From NCBI GenBank assembly GCA_002030015.1, contig LQBH01000024.1:1-64000 (forward strand): DNA of 64,000 bases, written 5' to 3'. Shown here one piece after another: positions 49,097-59,136 of the stretch. Below the pieces are notes generated by a model. That model worked only from the letters and a program-made list of their open reading frames with translations, was not told where the DNA came from and ran no database searches. The position numbers and the translations under genes were made by a program. Numbering within the stretch: the first letter of the stretch is position 1; every line of letters starts with the position of its first letter. The stretch comes from a delta proteobacterium MLS_D (lineage in GTDB: Bacteria; Desulfobacterota; Syntrophia; Syntrophales; UBA2210).

Positions 49097-50629
49097 CTAC
49101 TCCTTTTCCGACTCAGCCAGGAGCGACTCTATGCGGGAAGACCCGATGAAAAGGTTCAGGCTGCGGCCATCGTTCCATTCAATTTCTTCAATGGTTTCTC
49201 CGGACTCTTTTACGAGCAGCAACCGATACTGGTAAATCAATGGATCAGCCCCCCGATCACTCGGAATATACAGGACAAGACCGGATGATGTGTTTTCGCT
49301 TTCCGTCAATGCCAGTTCGCGTTCCATGACGCCTGACTTTCCCGCCGTAAAGTAAGGAGAGCGGAGGCGGATCACCAGCTTGTATATGCCGAATTCAGAA
49401 AAAATAGCGGGTATGGCCTCCAGGTTGACGGGACTTGCAGGCGCCAGGGCGACACCCCTTCGCACTTCCTGATCAATGGCTTTCAGCCCTGCTTCGTACG
49501 TCGTATCCAGCGACGTGCCCAGCCATGCCACGAGAACGTCATGACCCAGCACGGCACCCACTTCCGGAAGCCTGAAGATTCGTTCAGCTTTTGGCGGAAT
49601 AGGCTTGCTTTCCTTGAGTTCCCTGGTAATACGTTCTAATTTGCTTCCCCGCATTCGATAGGCGTTGATTTCTTCAGGGATTAAGGGAAAGCTGGTCAGA
49701 TTCACAAGCTTACCTGAAGGTTTTCCTCTGCTCCAATCGTCGAATCCCTTCACCTGGTTGCCACTGAAGCTGTCGTACCGGATTCGAATGGGTACCGGTA
49801 CCGACTCTGAATCTACCTGGACCCAGAGTCGGCCACTCAATCCTTCCCGGGCAATCTGAGCGAGCACTTCTTCCACTTCATCCTGTGTCAGGGAAAGCGT
49901 AAGCCTGAATGGTTGCCTGAGACTCGCCGGCGGGTAAACATGAATACAATCGGGCGACAGCGAAAGTCCTGCTGCGACTGCTTCGAAATCGACCGTTGCT
50001 CCCAGGCCCTTTATAGATCGCAGATCAAGAAGGTCGGAAGGTCCGAGCCCCAAAGCTTCCCTTAAAATGGCCCTGAGGAGCATGACGTCTCCTTCACGAT
50101 GGGGAGCCGCAAGTTCGGCAGTGACCATCACCGAGGGCTGTCCAGGTTCGGCAAGGTGGTTATACTGGACACTGAGACCATACCCGGCTTCACTATGTAC
50201 CAGAAGAATCTCCCGGGGAAGATAATAAAATACATGGCCGGCGGCCTTATCCTGGAAAATCAGGTGACTTTCCCATCCACAGGCCTGGCTCAAATCATAA
50301 AGCAATGCCGGATCTTCAATGATGTCGGCAAGGTCAAGGGCTGTCCCGGGATCCGGTCCTTCCGGTTCGGGTGGATCCGCAACGGTGACCGGTCTCAGTT
50401 GCGGCAGAAGTTTCTTTTGGATCACGGAAGTGGGTATCCTTACCCGGGTAACAGGTTTCAGTCGCCTGTCAGACACTTCTTTTGTCCCGGAAAGACCCTG
50501 CAAAACGGGGGGTTGCTGCAGATCTTTTTCCTGTGCCTGTACCTCAGAAAGAAAAAAACCGTAAAACGCTGTCGGCAACAGGAGCATGATCAGCAGAAAC
50601 AATGTGCTCATTGAAATGGTTTTTTTCAT
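49097..50629 (-). CDS. Exported protein of unknown function, divergent paralog E of the cluster
   Basis: Signal-like N-terminus MKKTISMSTLFLLIMLLLPTAFYGFFLSEVQAQ; HLIFQDKAAGHVFYYLPREILLVHSEAGYGLSVQY; C-terminal FGIYKLVIRLRSPYF...YQYRLLLVKESGETIEEIEW. Confidence 0.75.
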   Translation of the reverse strand: MKKTISMSTLFLLIMLLLPTAFYGFFLSEVQAQEKDLQQPPVLQGLSGTKEVSDRRLKPVTRVRIPTSVIQKKLLPQLRPVTVADPPEPEGPDPGTALDLADIIEDPALLYDLSQACGWESHLIFQDKAAGHVFYYLPREILLVHSEAGYGLSVQYNHLAEPGQPSVMVTAELAAPHREGDVMLLRAILREALGLGPSDLLDLRSIKGLGATVDFEAVAAGLSLSPDCIHVYPPASLRQPFRLTLSLTQDEVEEVLAQIAREGLSGRLWVQVDSESVPVPIRIRYDSFSGNQVKGFDDWSRGKPSGKLVNLTSFPLIPEEINAYRMRGSKLERITRELKESKPIPPKAERIFRLPEVGAVLGHDVLVAWLGTSLDTTYEAGLKAIDQEVRRGVALAPASPVNLEAIPAIFSEFGIYKLVIRLRSPYFTAGKSGVMERELALTESENTSSGLVLYIPSDRGADPLIYQYRLLLVKESGETIEEIEWNDGRSLNLFIGSSRIESLLAESEKE

Positions 50630-51572
50630 TATCACAAAGCACCTCACGTGATATTTCATTTTTTCTTATCCAGAGAACCGCAACCCCCGAAAAAATCACC
50701 TGGCCCGGCAATCACTGCAATGAAAGGCACAGGAATGCTTTTCGGTCCTTTCGGAACATCGGGTCCGACTTTCTTCATTGAGGCCCTTCGTTGGTTATTG
50801 ATCGAACAGCCAGGAGCCTTTCACCGGCGGTACGACCGAATACAATCCAGCATCTTGAAAAAATAAACCCATGTTTTTCAACGAGCCCGACCACCAGTAA
50901 TTCTTACTATACGTTATGCCTGGTTCTTTGAAAATCATTCATTGTGAGATTCTCTTCACATCACGGACACTGTATGCTTCTTCACACTGGTGAGCAGCAA
51001 CAGCATCCGTTCAGCCGACGGATTCCTGACACATGGGCCGTCGCTGACCCGCGGCATATTCTGCAAAAAATGCACGTCGCCCTCACCAGTCTTTTGAACA
51101 AACCTCGGGTCCTGGTAAAAAACGTTTTGCCCTTTCCCGACGGTAAACAGGCTACAGTAAAATTTGACTATTCCCGCCATGTGTTCACGATATCGTCATC
51201 ACTCAAGATATCATTTTCGATTGCATTGTGACCGTGAAAGAAGCCCGGTAGAGAAATGAGTTAGTGAAGAGGCTCGACAACATGAGCTTGGAGGAAAGGG
51301 CTTCTTGGGTTGTGTGCTGATTTACCAGCGTCCCCTGGCGCCCGGAATCAATGAACAACGTGAATCTCTCGATTCGGCGGAGTGCAGGCACTAATACCTA
51401 TAAGACTTATTATCGGCAATATGCCCGTCGTGTCAAGTTTTTTGGAGATTCAGATGGGCTTATTCCAAATCCTGTTGAAGGGCCTCCGGACGTTGGCCGT
51501 CCATCGCATCCGCTCCCGGAACAGACTTCCGGCGGGAGGAAATCGGGCGATACAATGTGGACGGAGCAGGGG

Positions 51573-52535
51573 TTACATCGAGCGGATCTCCTGCCGCATG
51601 AATACCGCGTAAGAAATGCCGAAACAGATGAGTGTTATGGCGATCAATGAAATAATATGGGGAAGAACAACCTGGAAACTCTGCGTGAGCGTCAGGGGAC
51701 GCTGGAACCGTTCCACCAGGTGTCGTTCCGTGGGTCCCATCATGACAAAAGCCTGGGTTGTTTTTCTCGTGGGATCGATGATGATTGACGTGGCATCGTT
51801 GTAGAGCTTCATGGGCGACGCCAGTGAAATATTTTCACGAATTTTCACGTGTTTGACAATAATGTCGGGATTCTTTTTCGCCTGTGTGTCCATGGGGGCC
51901 ACGGTACCGGCGACAACGGAAGCGCCGATGGAAATGAAGAATGAAAAAAATATCCAGGCGGCAAGCGTCGCCAGTGCCGATGTGGCCACTCCCCGGAAAA
52001 GAATGGAGAAGAGAATACTCATGGCAAGCCAGAACGAAATGTAGAAAATACTGATGACCAGGTACAGGGCGATCCGCCACACTTCCTCCACGCCGGGAAC
52101 GACGCCGATCAGCTTCAGGCCAAGTCCCGAAACCACCAGCACGATGGAGACCAGCATGATGCTGATGGTGGCGACGCCTCCGAGAAACTTCCCGTTGATG
52201 ATGGCATCACGATAGATAGGCTGGGAAACAAGCATGCTCAGCGTACCGCTGCTTCGCTCGCGGTTGACGGCGTCGAAACCGAGAAACAGACCGATCAGGG
52301 GACCGAAAAACGCCACAAACTGCACCAGCGAGAAAAGAGGCCCCGTCGATGTAAAAAGCATCAGGAAAACGAAACTTGGTTTTGCCACGCCGCTGAGCTC
52401 TTCACGAAGGCTGATGCCCACCATGTAGGTGGTGATCAGGCTTGTCATGGCAATGAGGGCGAACAGGATGGTAAACCGGTAGCTGCTGAAATGATCGGAC
52501 AGCTCTTTTCTGAAAATGGTTCCGATACCTGTCAT
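51573..52535 (-). CDS. ABC-2 type transporter permease
   Basis: GTIFRKELSDHFSSYRFTILFALIAMTSLITTYMVG, GLFLGFDAVNRERSSGTLSMLVSQPIYRDAIINGKFLGG (NosY-like). Confidence 0.9.
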   Translation of the reverse strand: MTGIGTIFRKELSDHFSSYRFTILFALIAMTSLITTYMVGISLREELSGVAKPSFVFLMLFTSTGPLFSLVQFVAFFGPLIGLFLGFDAVNRERSSGTLSMLVSQPIYRDAIINGKFLGGVATISIMLVSIVLVVSGLGLKLIGVVPGVEEVWRIALYLVISIFYISFWLAMSILFSILFRGVATSALATLAAWIFFSFFISIGASVVAGTVAPMDTQAKKNPDIIVKHVKIRENISLASPMKLYNDATSIIIDPTRKTTQAFVMMGPTERHLVERFQRPLTLTQSFQVVLPHIISLIAITLICFGISYAVFMRQEIRSM

Positions 52536-53290
52536 AGTTCAATCTCCCGAAAATATTTCATGTAAAGATCATCCAGCGATATTGTGTTGTCTCCCACGCC
52601 GAATTGTTCCTCGGCCAGCTGGTCCATCGTGCCCGTAGCTATCATGCGCCCGCCCAGCATTATACCGATTCGATCGGCGATTTTCTGGACCTGTTTGAGA
52701 TCGTGTGAAGAAATAATAACGGTCATGTTCTTGTCGCGGCTGAGCGATTGAATGTAACCGACGATGCGCATGGTACCCTCGGGGTCGAGGCCGAGTGTCG
52801 GTTCATCGAGAAACGCTATCTTCGGCTCCCTGACGAGAATCTGGGCGATGCCCAGCCGCTGCCGCATGCCCCGGGAATAGGCGGCGATTTTTTTTTGCGC
52901 CTCCTCCCCGAGACCCACGCTTTCAATGGCTTCGTCGATTCGCTTTTTGCTGACCGAATCGGGCATCCCGTTGAGTTGCGCGATAAAATGAAGGTTTTCT
53001 GGTCCGGTCATGTCGTCATAAAAGCCGACACGTTCAGGAATATATCCGACAGCGCGCTTGACCTTGATTGATTCCCTGCGAGGATCGAACCCGGCAACCC
53101 GGGCCTTGCCGCCGGACGGCTCGGTCAGGCCGAGAAGCATCAGGAGTGTTGTTGTTTTCCCCGATCCATTTGGTCCCAGAAACCCGAAAATTTCTCCGGC
53201 CTGCACCGTGAGATAAAGATCCTGCACGGCCGCCTGTTTGCCGTATACCTTCGTCAGCCCCTGGGTTTCGATGATCGCTTCACCGCCCAT
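52532..53290 (-). CDS. ABC transporter ATP-binding protein
   Basis: GFLGPNGSGKTTTLLMLLGLTEPSGG, YSRGMRQRLGIAQILVREPKIAFLDEPTLGLDPEG. Confidence 0.95.
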   Translation of the reverse strand: MGGEAIIETQGLTKVYGKQAAVQDLYLTVQAGEIFGFLGPNGSGKTTTLLMLLGLTEPSGGKARVAGFDPRRESIKVKRAVGYIPERVGFYDDMTGPENLHFIAQLNGMPDSVSKKRIDEAIESVGLGEEAQKKIAAYSRGMRQRLGIAQILVREPKIAFLDEPTLGLDPEGTMRIVGYIQSLSRDKNMTVIISSHDLKQVQKIADRIGIMLGGRMIATGTMDQLAEEQFGVGDNTISLDDLYMKYFREIEL

Positions 53291-53291
53291 G

Positions 53292-54497
53292 CTACCTCCT
53301 TCCCAGGGTCATGAACAGTCCCAGGAGACCGATGATAACGAACATTATGATAGCGATACCGATCCAGCCCCACGCCGCCGACGCTTTCACGGTAACCCGC
53401 AGTTCAATGTCATCGCTGCTTTTTTTACTGTCCGCGCTGACGCCAAGGGCGTAATCGCCGACGAGGGCCTCCTCGGCGGGAATAATTGTCATTTCAACCT
53501 GTTTCGTGCTTCCATGATCCAGAGAATCGATTGTTTCCGGTTCGAATTTCACTTCCCAGTTTTCAGGTTTCATGGAAAGGAATCCGATGTCCTGAATGGT
53601 CGCCGAGCCGGTATTTCTCACGTATATGGAAAATTTGACCGGTTTGCCCTTTTCCACTTCCAGTGACAGGAGATCCGACTGTGTTCCCAGGTTCAGACTG
53701 TATGTCCCGGTGATAATAACCTTCAGGTTCGTTTCCGCCGTTATATCACCGGCCGCCACCTTGACGGGAATGTTATATTCACCGGCCTCGGCGAAACGGT
53801 TGGGAACCACTTCCACGTTGACGCTCTGGTTTTCATCGGCTTTCATGATGATGCTTGAGACAAACTTTTCCTTGAAGGGCGGCTTGAAGTTCACCTGCCA
53901 GTCGCGGGGTGGATCAGCCAGAAGATTGAATGCCTGCTCCTTGCGGGTGCGGTTGGTAATGTTCAGGGCAAATTCAAAACTCACGTCGGTAGAACCCTGA
54001 AGAACCGGGTAGGACGAAACCAGCTCGACGGTACCTTTTACCTCTTCCTTCGCGCGCACAGTTACCTGAAGCGTTTCAGATTTTTTAAAGGCTCCGTCCC
54101 CGGTTTGTGCCGTTACACCGACCTTGTAAACGCCCGGTTTCGCATCGGCATCGGGCTCCAGCGTCAGCGTTGTGAGCCGTTCTTCCTCCGGGGGGATACG
54201 CGTTGCCGTGACATCGAAAGCGTAGGACTTGATCCGCGCCTTCCATCCCTCGGGAACATCACTCAAATCCAGCACGACCGTCTCGCCCCGTTTTCCGGTA
54301 TTTTTGAAAGACAGTTCGGCATCAACCGAGGTCGTTCCCTCGGGAATAATAATCTGGGGGTAGGTAAAGTACATATCGAGACCGCGGTCGGAACCCGATG
54401 CTCCCCGGGCGGACGCGGGATGGCTCATTATAACGGCGAGACCGCAAATAATGAGCACTCCCAGTAATGGTAGGACTTTTTTGCCAGCACATCTCAT
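53292..54497 (-). CDS. NEW3-type (alpha-galactosidase NPCBM-associated) domain exported membrane protein
   Basis: Signal peptide, repeated Ig-like segments (KNTGKRGETVVLDLSDVPEGWKARI; NTGSATIQDIGFLSMKPENWEVKFEP), C-terminal TM helix. Confidence 0.8.
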   Translation of the reverse strand: MRCAGKKVLPLLGVLIICGLAVIMSHPASARGASGSDRGLDMYFTYPQIIIPEGTTSVDAELSFKNTGKRGETVVLDLSDVPEGWKARIKSYAFDVTATRIPPEEERLTTLTLEPDADAKPGVYKVGVTAQTGDGAFKKSETLQVTVRAKEEVKGTVELVSSYPVLQGSTDVSFEFALNITNRTRKEQAFNLLADPPRDWQVNFKPPFKEKFVSSIIMKADENQSVNVEVVPNRFAEAGEYNIPVKVAAGDITAETNLKVIITGTYSLNLGTQSDLLSLEVEKGKPVKFSIYVRNTGSATIQDIGFLSMKPENWEVKFEPETIDSLDHGSTKQVEMTIIPAEEALVGDYALGVSADSKKSSDDIELRVTVKASAAWGWIGIAIIMFVIIGLLGLFMTLGRR

Positions 54498-54800
54498 GTC
54501 ATTTTCCTCCCTTATTTCAGCCGGCGCTCACGAGTCGCGCGGGACCGCCGGATCTTTCCAGTCCGTAAACGATGGTACCGAATCACTATGTGTCTTCGGA
54601 ATCCCCCCATCGCGTCACCATCCCCGATGGTGAAGGACTCTACATAAAGAGCCTTCCTGTTGTCAAGGCTGATTCGAATAGAACAGGGACTTTCCCGTCA
54701 GGGACGAGAATGAAGTGTGTCACGCGATCAGGAAAGAATTTTTTGAGCCGACCTCCAGGCAACCATAAAAATAGTTTCCGGCACACGAGTCGAAAAAGTA

Positions 54801-55173
54801 TCAGAGTGGATCTGTAAGCCGAGTTCTGTTTCTTCCGGAATATTCCGGAAGACGGTGATCATTCATCTGGAACAACGGTTACCCGCCGTCTCAAGCGACA
54901 CTACCCGAGAGCTTCGGACGGGCCGCCCTCAAACGCTCTCCTATTCGGTCTTGCTCCGGATGGGGTTTACCATGCCTTTCCCGTCGCCGGGAAAGCGGTG
55001 AGCTCTTACCTCGCCTTTTCACCCTTACCCCGTCCTGCGACGGGGCGGTATATTTTCTGTGGCACTTTCCTTAGGGTCGCCCCCAGTCGCCGTTAGCGAC
55101 CATCCTGCCCTGTGGAGCTCGGACTTTCCTCCGGCCCGATTGCACGAACCGGCGACCACCCGATCCACTCTGA
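54801..55173 (-). ncRNA. rnpB: RNase P RNA (bacterial type A)
   Basis: Forward text starts TCAGAGTGGATCTGTAAGCCGAGTTCTG and ends ...CACCCGATCCACTCTGAC; contains GGAACAACGGTTACCCG..., CTTCCTTAGGGTCGCCCC, hallmark P RNA segments on the minus strand. Confidence 0.93.
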
Positions 55174-55311
55174 CACATTTATTATTATAACAACAGGGAA
55201 CTCAGGAAGCAACGTGAAGCGACCGGATCCGCCGCGTGCCGGAGAAAATATTCGCTTGTCGCAACCGGTGAATTCCCTCCGGCCGTTTCCCCGGGTATCG
55301 CCGCGGCATTT

Positions 55312-56028
55312 TTACTGTTTCTGATCATCCTCGCAATAGATAATCCTGTTGCAGTGCGGACACAGTATCAGTTCTTCCGAACGAAGGAGTTCATTGTACA
55401 GCTGGGGCGGTATGTTCATGTGACATCCGCTGCACACTTCGTTTTCGACTTTGACCACCGCCTGACCGTTCCGCCGTCCCCGTATCAAATCGAATTTTTT
55501 TATGAGGTTCTCATCAATCTGCAATCTCAATTCGTTCTGTTCGCGAACTTTTTCTTCCAGGCTGTCGTCGATGGACCCGAGTTCTCCTTCAATACCTGCC
55601 GTTTCTTTCTCATACTGTCTTCGATATTCTTCAATTTCAGATGAACTGGCGGCCACGATACCCCGGGTGCGATCTATGTCGTCGAGGAGCGTTATAATTC
55701 CGTCCTCTATTATACCGTTCGCATCGACAATCGAATCGATCTCCTTCAGAGTCGCTTCGTATTCCTTGTTCGTTTTCACGTCCAGGAGCCGGTTCTTCGC
55801 TTTTTTGATTCGTTCCGCCCCGTCGGTAAGCTCCGCTTCTTTCCGCCGATGATCTTCCCGTAACGATTCAAGACGGTCTTTTTCAGCCTGAAGCTCCTGC
55901 TCCCGGCCCGCCATGTCGGCGGCAAGCATTTCCTGCCTTCGCGGAAGTTCCTCTTTTTTCGCCCTCAGGGCCGCTACTTCCGTTTCTGTCTTTTGAAGTT
56001 TCACCAGTAGTTGGAGTTGTTCTTTCAA
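55312..56028 (-). CDS. Coiled-coil zinc-ribbon protein (COG1579-like)
   Basis: LKEQLQLLVKLQKTETEVAALRAKKEELP...NEVCSGCHMNIPPQLYNELLRSEELILCPHCNRIIYCED; TTG start likely. Confidence 0.85.
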   Translation of the reverse strand: MKEQLQLLVKLQKTETEVAALRAKKEELPRRQEMLAADMAGREQELQAEKDRLESLREDHRRKEAELTDGAERIKKAKNRLLDVKTNKEYEATLKEIDSIVDANGIIEDGIITLLDDIDRTRGIVAASSSEIEEYRRQYEKETAGIEGELGSIDDSLEEKVREQNELRLQIDENLIKKFDLIRGRRNGQAVVKVENEVCSGCHMNIPPQLYNELLRSEELILCPHCNRIIYCEDDQKQ

Positions 56029-56070
56029 AAATCTCCCCCTTCTCTGTTTTCTCCGCCGGACGCACCATAA

Positions 56071-56099
56071 AAAAATGCACCAGAAACTGGTGCATTTTT
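56071..56099. terminator. Bidirectional terminator AAAAATGCACCAG-AAA-CTGGTGCATTTTT
   Basis: 13-bp perfect stem flanked by A- and T-runs; downstream of the minus-strand tRNA. Confidence 0.75.
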
Positions 56100-56187
56100 C
56101 AGCAGTGAATGGTACGACAGCCGCTCCGTGTATCCGGTACCTTTTGTTCTCGCCTTCCCATATATATGACTTCCTAGGACTTCCGAG

Positions 56188-56263
56188 TGGTGGGCCCACC
56201 TGGGATCGAACCAGGGACCTACCGGTTATGAGCCGGTGGCTCTGCCAATTGAGCTATGGGCCC
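56188..56263 (-). tRNA. tRNA with CAT anticodon (Met or Ile2), encoded CCA
   Basis: Reverse complement GGGCCCATAGCTCAATTGGCAGAGCCACCGGCTCATAACCGGTAGGTCCCTGGTTCGATCCCAGGTGGGCCCACCA folds as a cloverleaf. Confidence 0.95.
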
Positions 56264-56359
56264 CCTCTGACTTGCCCAGCTTTCGCTACGACAAATCAAG
56301 TACATATACCCGGTACTGTTACCTGTCAAGATGTTTATTGCCGGAAGGGAAATATTTTT

Positions 56360-57721
56360 TCAGAACAGCCGCTCGATCAATTCCCCGATCGTTGACACGC
56401 CGACAATGGTCACCCCGTCGATGAACGCGGCACTTTCCACCGCGCTTTCCGGTGTCATGCACCGGTTGAAACCCATTCTGCCCGCTTCCCGTACCCGCGC
56501 GTGAACCTGCCCCACGCCGCGTACTTCGCCGGTCAGGCCTACTTCACCGAAAACAAGGGTCCCCGAATCCACGGGGCGTTTGAGAAAACTGGAAGCAAGG
56601 GACGACACGACGGCAAGGTCGACTGCCGGCTCTCCAAGGCGTACGCCTCCCGCCACGTTGACGAAAATATCAAACCCCGAAAGATTGAACCCGCACACGC
56701 GATCAAGAACAGCAGCCAGAAGAGACACCCTGTTGTGCTCGACTCCGATGGTCGTTCTTCTGGGAATGCCGAAGTTCGTCTCGCTGACCAACGACTGCAC
56801 CTCGACAAGGATCGGCCGTGTTCCTTCCATGCTTGCCGTTACTACCGAACCGGCCGCGCCCCCGGGCCGTTCCGACAGGAACAGGGCCGAGGGATTCTCA
56901 ACCTCGGCCAGTCCCTGTTCGCCCATTTCAAAAACGCCGATCTCATTGGTGGGGCCGAAACGGTTTTTAACGGCCCTGATAATGCGGAAATCGTGACCCG
57001 AATCGCCTTCGAAATAAAGAACGGTGTCGACCATGTGTTCCAGTACCCGCGGACCCGCTATGGACCCATCCTTGGTAACGTGGCCGATCAGGAACAAGGG
57101 CACACCGGTCTTCTTCGCCAGAACGATCAATTTCTCGGAGGCCTCCCTCACCTGGGTGACGCTTCCGGGCGCCGATGTATAAACATCGGAATACATAGTC
57201 TGTATCGAATCAACAACGACAACGGCTGGTTTCAGTTCGTCGATGCGTTTGATAATCGCATCAAGCGAAACTTCCACAAGAACGATGAGGTTGGGAGACA
57301 ACGCCCCGATGCGGGTTCCCCTGATCTTGATCTGCCGTGACGATTCCTCGCCGGATATATACAATGTTTTCAGGCCTGCATCAGCGATACGCTGGAGCAC
57401 CTGCATGAGAAGCGTCGATTTCCCGATTCCGGGATCACCACCGATCAGTATGGTCGCCCCCGCCACCAGCCCGCCGCCCACTACGCGGTCGAATTCACCG
57501 ATTCCTGTTTTGAACCGGTCCGCCTCCACGGCGTCGATAGCATCGATGGAAACAGGTTCTGATCCGTATCCGCGCTCTCCTGCTGAATCCGACGACTCCC
57601 GGCCTCCTGCTTCTTCTTCGACGAAACAGTTCCACGAACCGCAAGCAGGACAGCGTCCCAGCCATTTCGGTGACCGGTAACCACATTCCTGGCAGAAAAA
57701 TACTGTCTTAACGTTTTTCAT
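56360..57721 (-). CDS. radA: DNA repair protein RadA
   Basis: FFCQECGYRSPKWLGRCPACGSWN zinc finger, LIGGDPGIGKSTLLMQVLQ Walker A, KNRFGPTNEIGVFEM. Confidence 0.96.
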   Translation of the reverse strand: MKNVKTVFFCQECGYRSPKWLGRCPACGSWNCFVEEEAGGRESSDSAGERGYGSEPVSIDAIDAVEADRFKTGIGEFDRVVGGGLVAGATILIGGDPGIGKSTLLMQVLQRIADAGLKTLYISGEESSRQIKIRGTRIGALSPNLIVLVEVSLDAIIKRIDELKPAVVVVDSIQTMYSDVYTSAPGSVTQVREASEKLIVLAKKTGVPLFLIGHVTKDGSIAGPRVLEHMVDTVLYFEGDSGHDFRIIRAVKNRFGPTNEIGVFEMGEQGLAEVENPSALFLSERPGGAAGSVVTASMEGTRPILVEVQSLVSETNFGIPRRTTIGVEHNRVSLLAAVLDRVCGFNLSGFDIFVNVAGGVRLGEPAVDLAVVSSLASSFLKRPVDSGTLVFGEVGLTGEVRGVGQVHARVREAGRMGFNRCMTPESAVESAAFIDGVTIVGVSTIGELIERLF

Positions 57722-57981
57722 GGCGATAACCTCGAACGATACGAGCCGGACGTACCATACCCGGCAACAGGTGTCCGTTACTATAGGTCCATTCCCCCCG
57801 CATCGTCAATGCGAAAGACCGAATAACGCCCCTGCCGTGAAACAGCCCCCGGAAACCGGGCGGTTTTCTCACCTGATAAGTCCTGTCGCCCATCGGCGCG
57901 GAATCGTCAAATATCTTGAGTAAGAAATCCGATTCTGGTAAGAATTCATGTTTCGCGATTTTACCGTGGGAAGGAGTTCAT

Positions 57982-59136
57982 ATGGATCACAACCCTAATT
58001 TCAGCTCCGGCCCCTGCAGCAAGCGTCCCGGATGGTCATTGTCATCTTTGAACGACGCGGCTGTCGGGCGGTCGCACCGCAGCGTCCTGGGGAAGAAAAA
58101 ACTGGCTCTCGCGATAACCGAAAGCAAGCGTCTTCTGGGAATACCAGACGATTATCTTCTCGGTATTTTTCCGGGGTCCGACACGGGTGCATTCGAAGCC
58201 GCGCTGTGGTCCCTGCTGGGTCCCCGGCAGGTCACCGTGCTGGTCTGGGAAAGTTTCAGCGAAGGATGGGCCACGGATGTTTCGAAACAGTTGAAGCTGG
58301 ATCCCGTTGTCTTGAGAGCGGACTACGGGGATATACCCGATCTGAACGCCGTCAACTGGTCGACAGACGTTGTTTTCGCGGCCAACGGAACGACAAGCGG
58401 CGTCAAGATCCCCGACTGGGACTGGATCCCCGACGACCGGGCGGGGCTGTCGATCTGTGACGCCACCAGCGCCGTCTTTGCCATGCCCGTGGACTGGTCG
58501 AAGGTGGACGTGCTCACCTATTCCTGGCAGAAGTGTCTCGGCGGCGAAGCGGCCCACGGGGTTCTCGTTCTGTCACCCCGCGCTGTGGAGCGAATCGAAT
58601 CCTACGACCCGCCCTGGCCGCTGCCGAAAATATTCAGAATGAAAAAAAAGGGATCCCTGGATCAGAGTATCTTTGAGGGAAATACTATAAATACCCCGTC
58701 GATGATCTGTGTTGAAGATTACCTTGACGCGCTGGCATGGGCTTCCGGAATAGGCCTTGACGGTCTCTTCGAGCGAAGCAGAAAAAACCTCGAGGTCGTG
58801 CAAGAGTGGGCCGCCGGCATCGACTGGATCGATTTTCTGGCCCGGTCGAAGGATACCCGTTCCTGCACGTCGGTCTGCCTCATGATCGTTCACCCGCGGT
58901 TTCGGGAACTGCAGGAAGACGAACAGCGTTCATACATCAAGGAGATCACCGGAAGTCTCGGTGACGCGTCCCTTGCTCATGACATTGCATCCTATAAGGA
59001 TGCACCTCCGGGATTCCGATTCTGGTGCGGACCAACCATCGAGATGCGCGACCTGCGACGGGCTCTCGACGAACTGGAAAAAACCTGTCTGAAAAAGATC
59101 ACGTTTCTCAGCGATCAGGAAGGATATACTATATGA
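57982..59136 (+). CDS. serC: Phosphoserine aminotransferase
   Basis: FSSGPCSKRPGWSL, FAANGTTSGVKIPD, SICDATSAVFAMPVDWSKVDVLTYSWQKCLGGEAAHGVLVLS; directly precedes serA. Confidence 0.9.
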   Translation: MDHNPNFSSGPCSKRPGWSLSSLNDAAVGRSHRSVLGKKKLALAITESKRLLGIPDDYLLGIFPGSDTGAFEAALWSLLGPRQVTVLVWESFSEGWATDVSKQLKLDPVVLRADYGDIPDLNAVNWSTDVVFAANGTTSGVKIPDWDWIPDDRAGLSICDATSAVFAMPVDWSKVDVLTYSWQKCLGGEAAHGVLVLSPRAVERIESYDPPWPLPKIFRMKKKGSLDQSIFEGNTINTPSMICVEDYLDALAWASGIGLDGLFERSRKNLEVVQEWAAGIDWIDFLARSKDTRSCTSVCLMIVHPRFRELQEDEQRSYIKEITGSLGDASLAHDIASYKDAPPGFRFWCGPTIEMRDLRRALDELEKTCLKKITFLSDQEGYTI

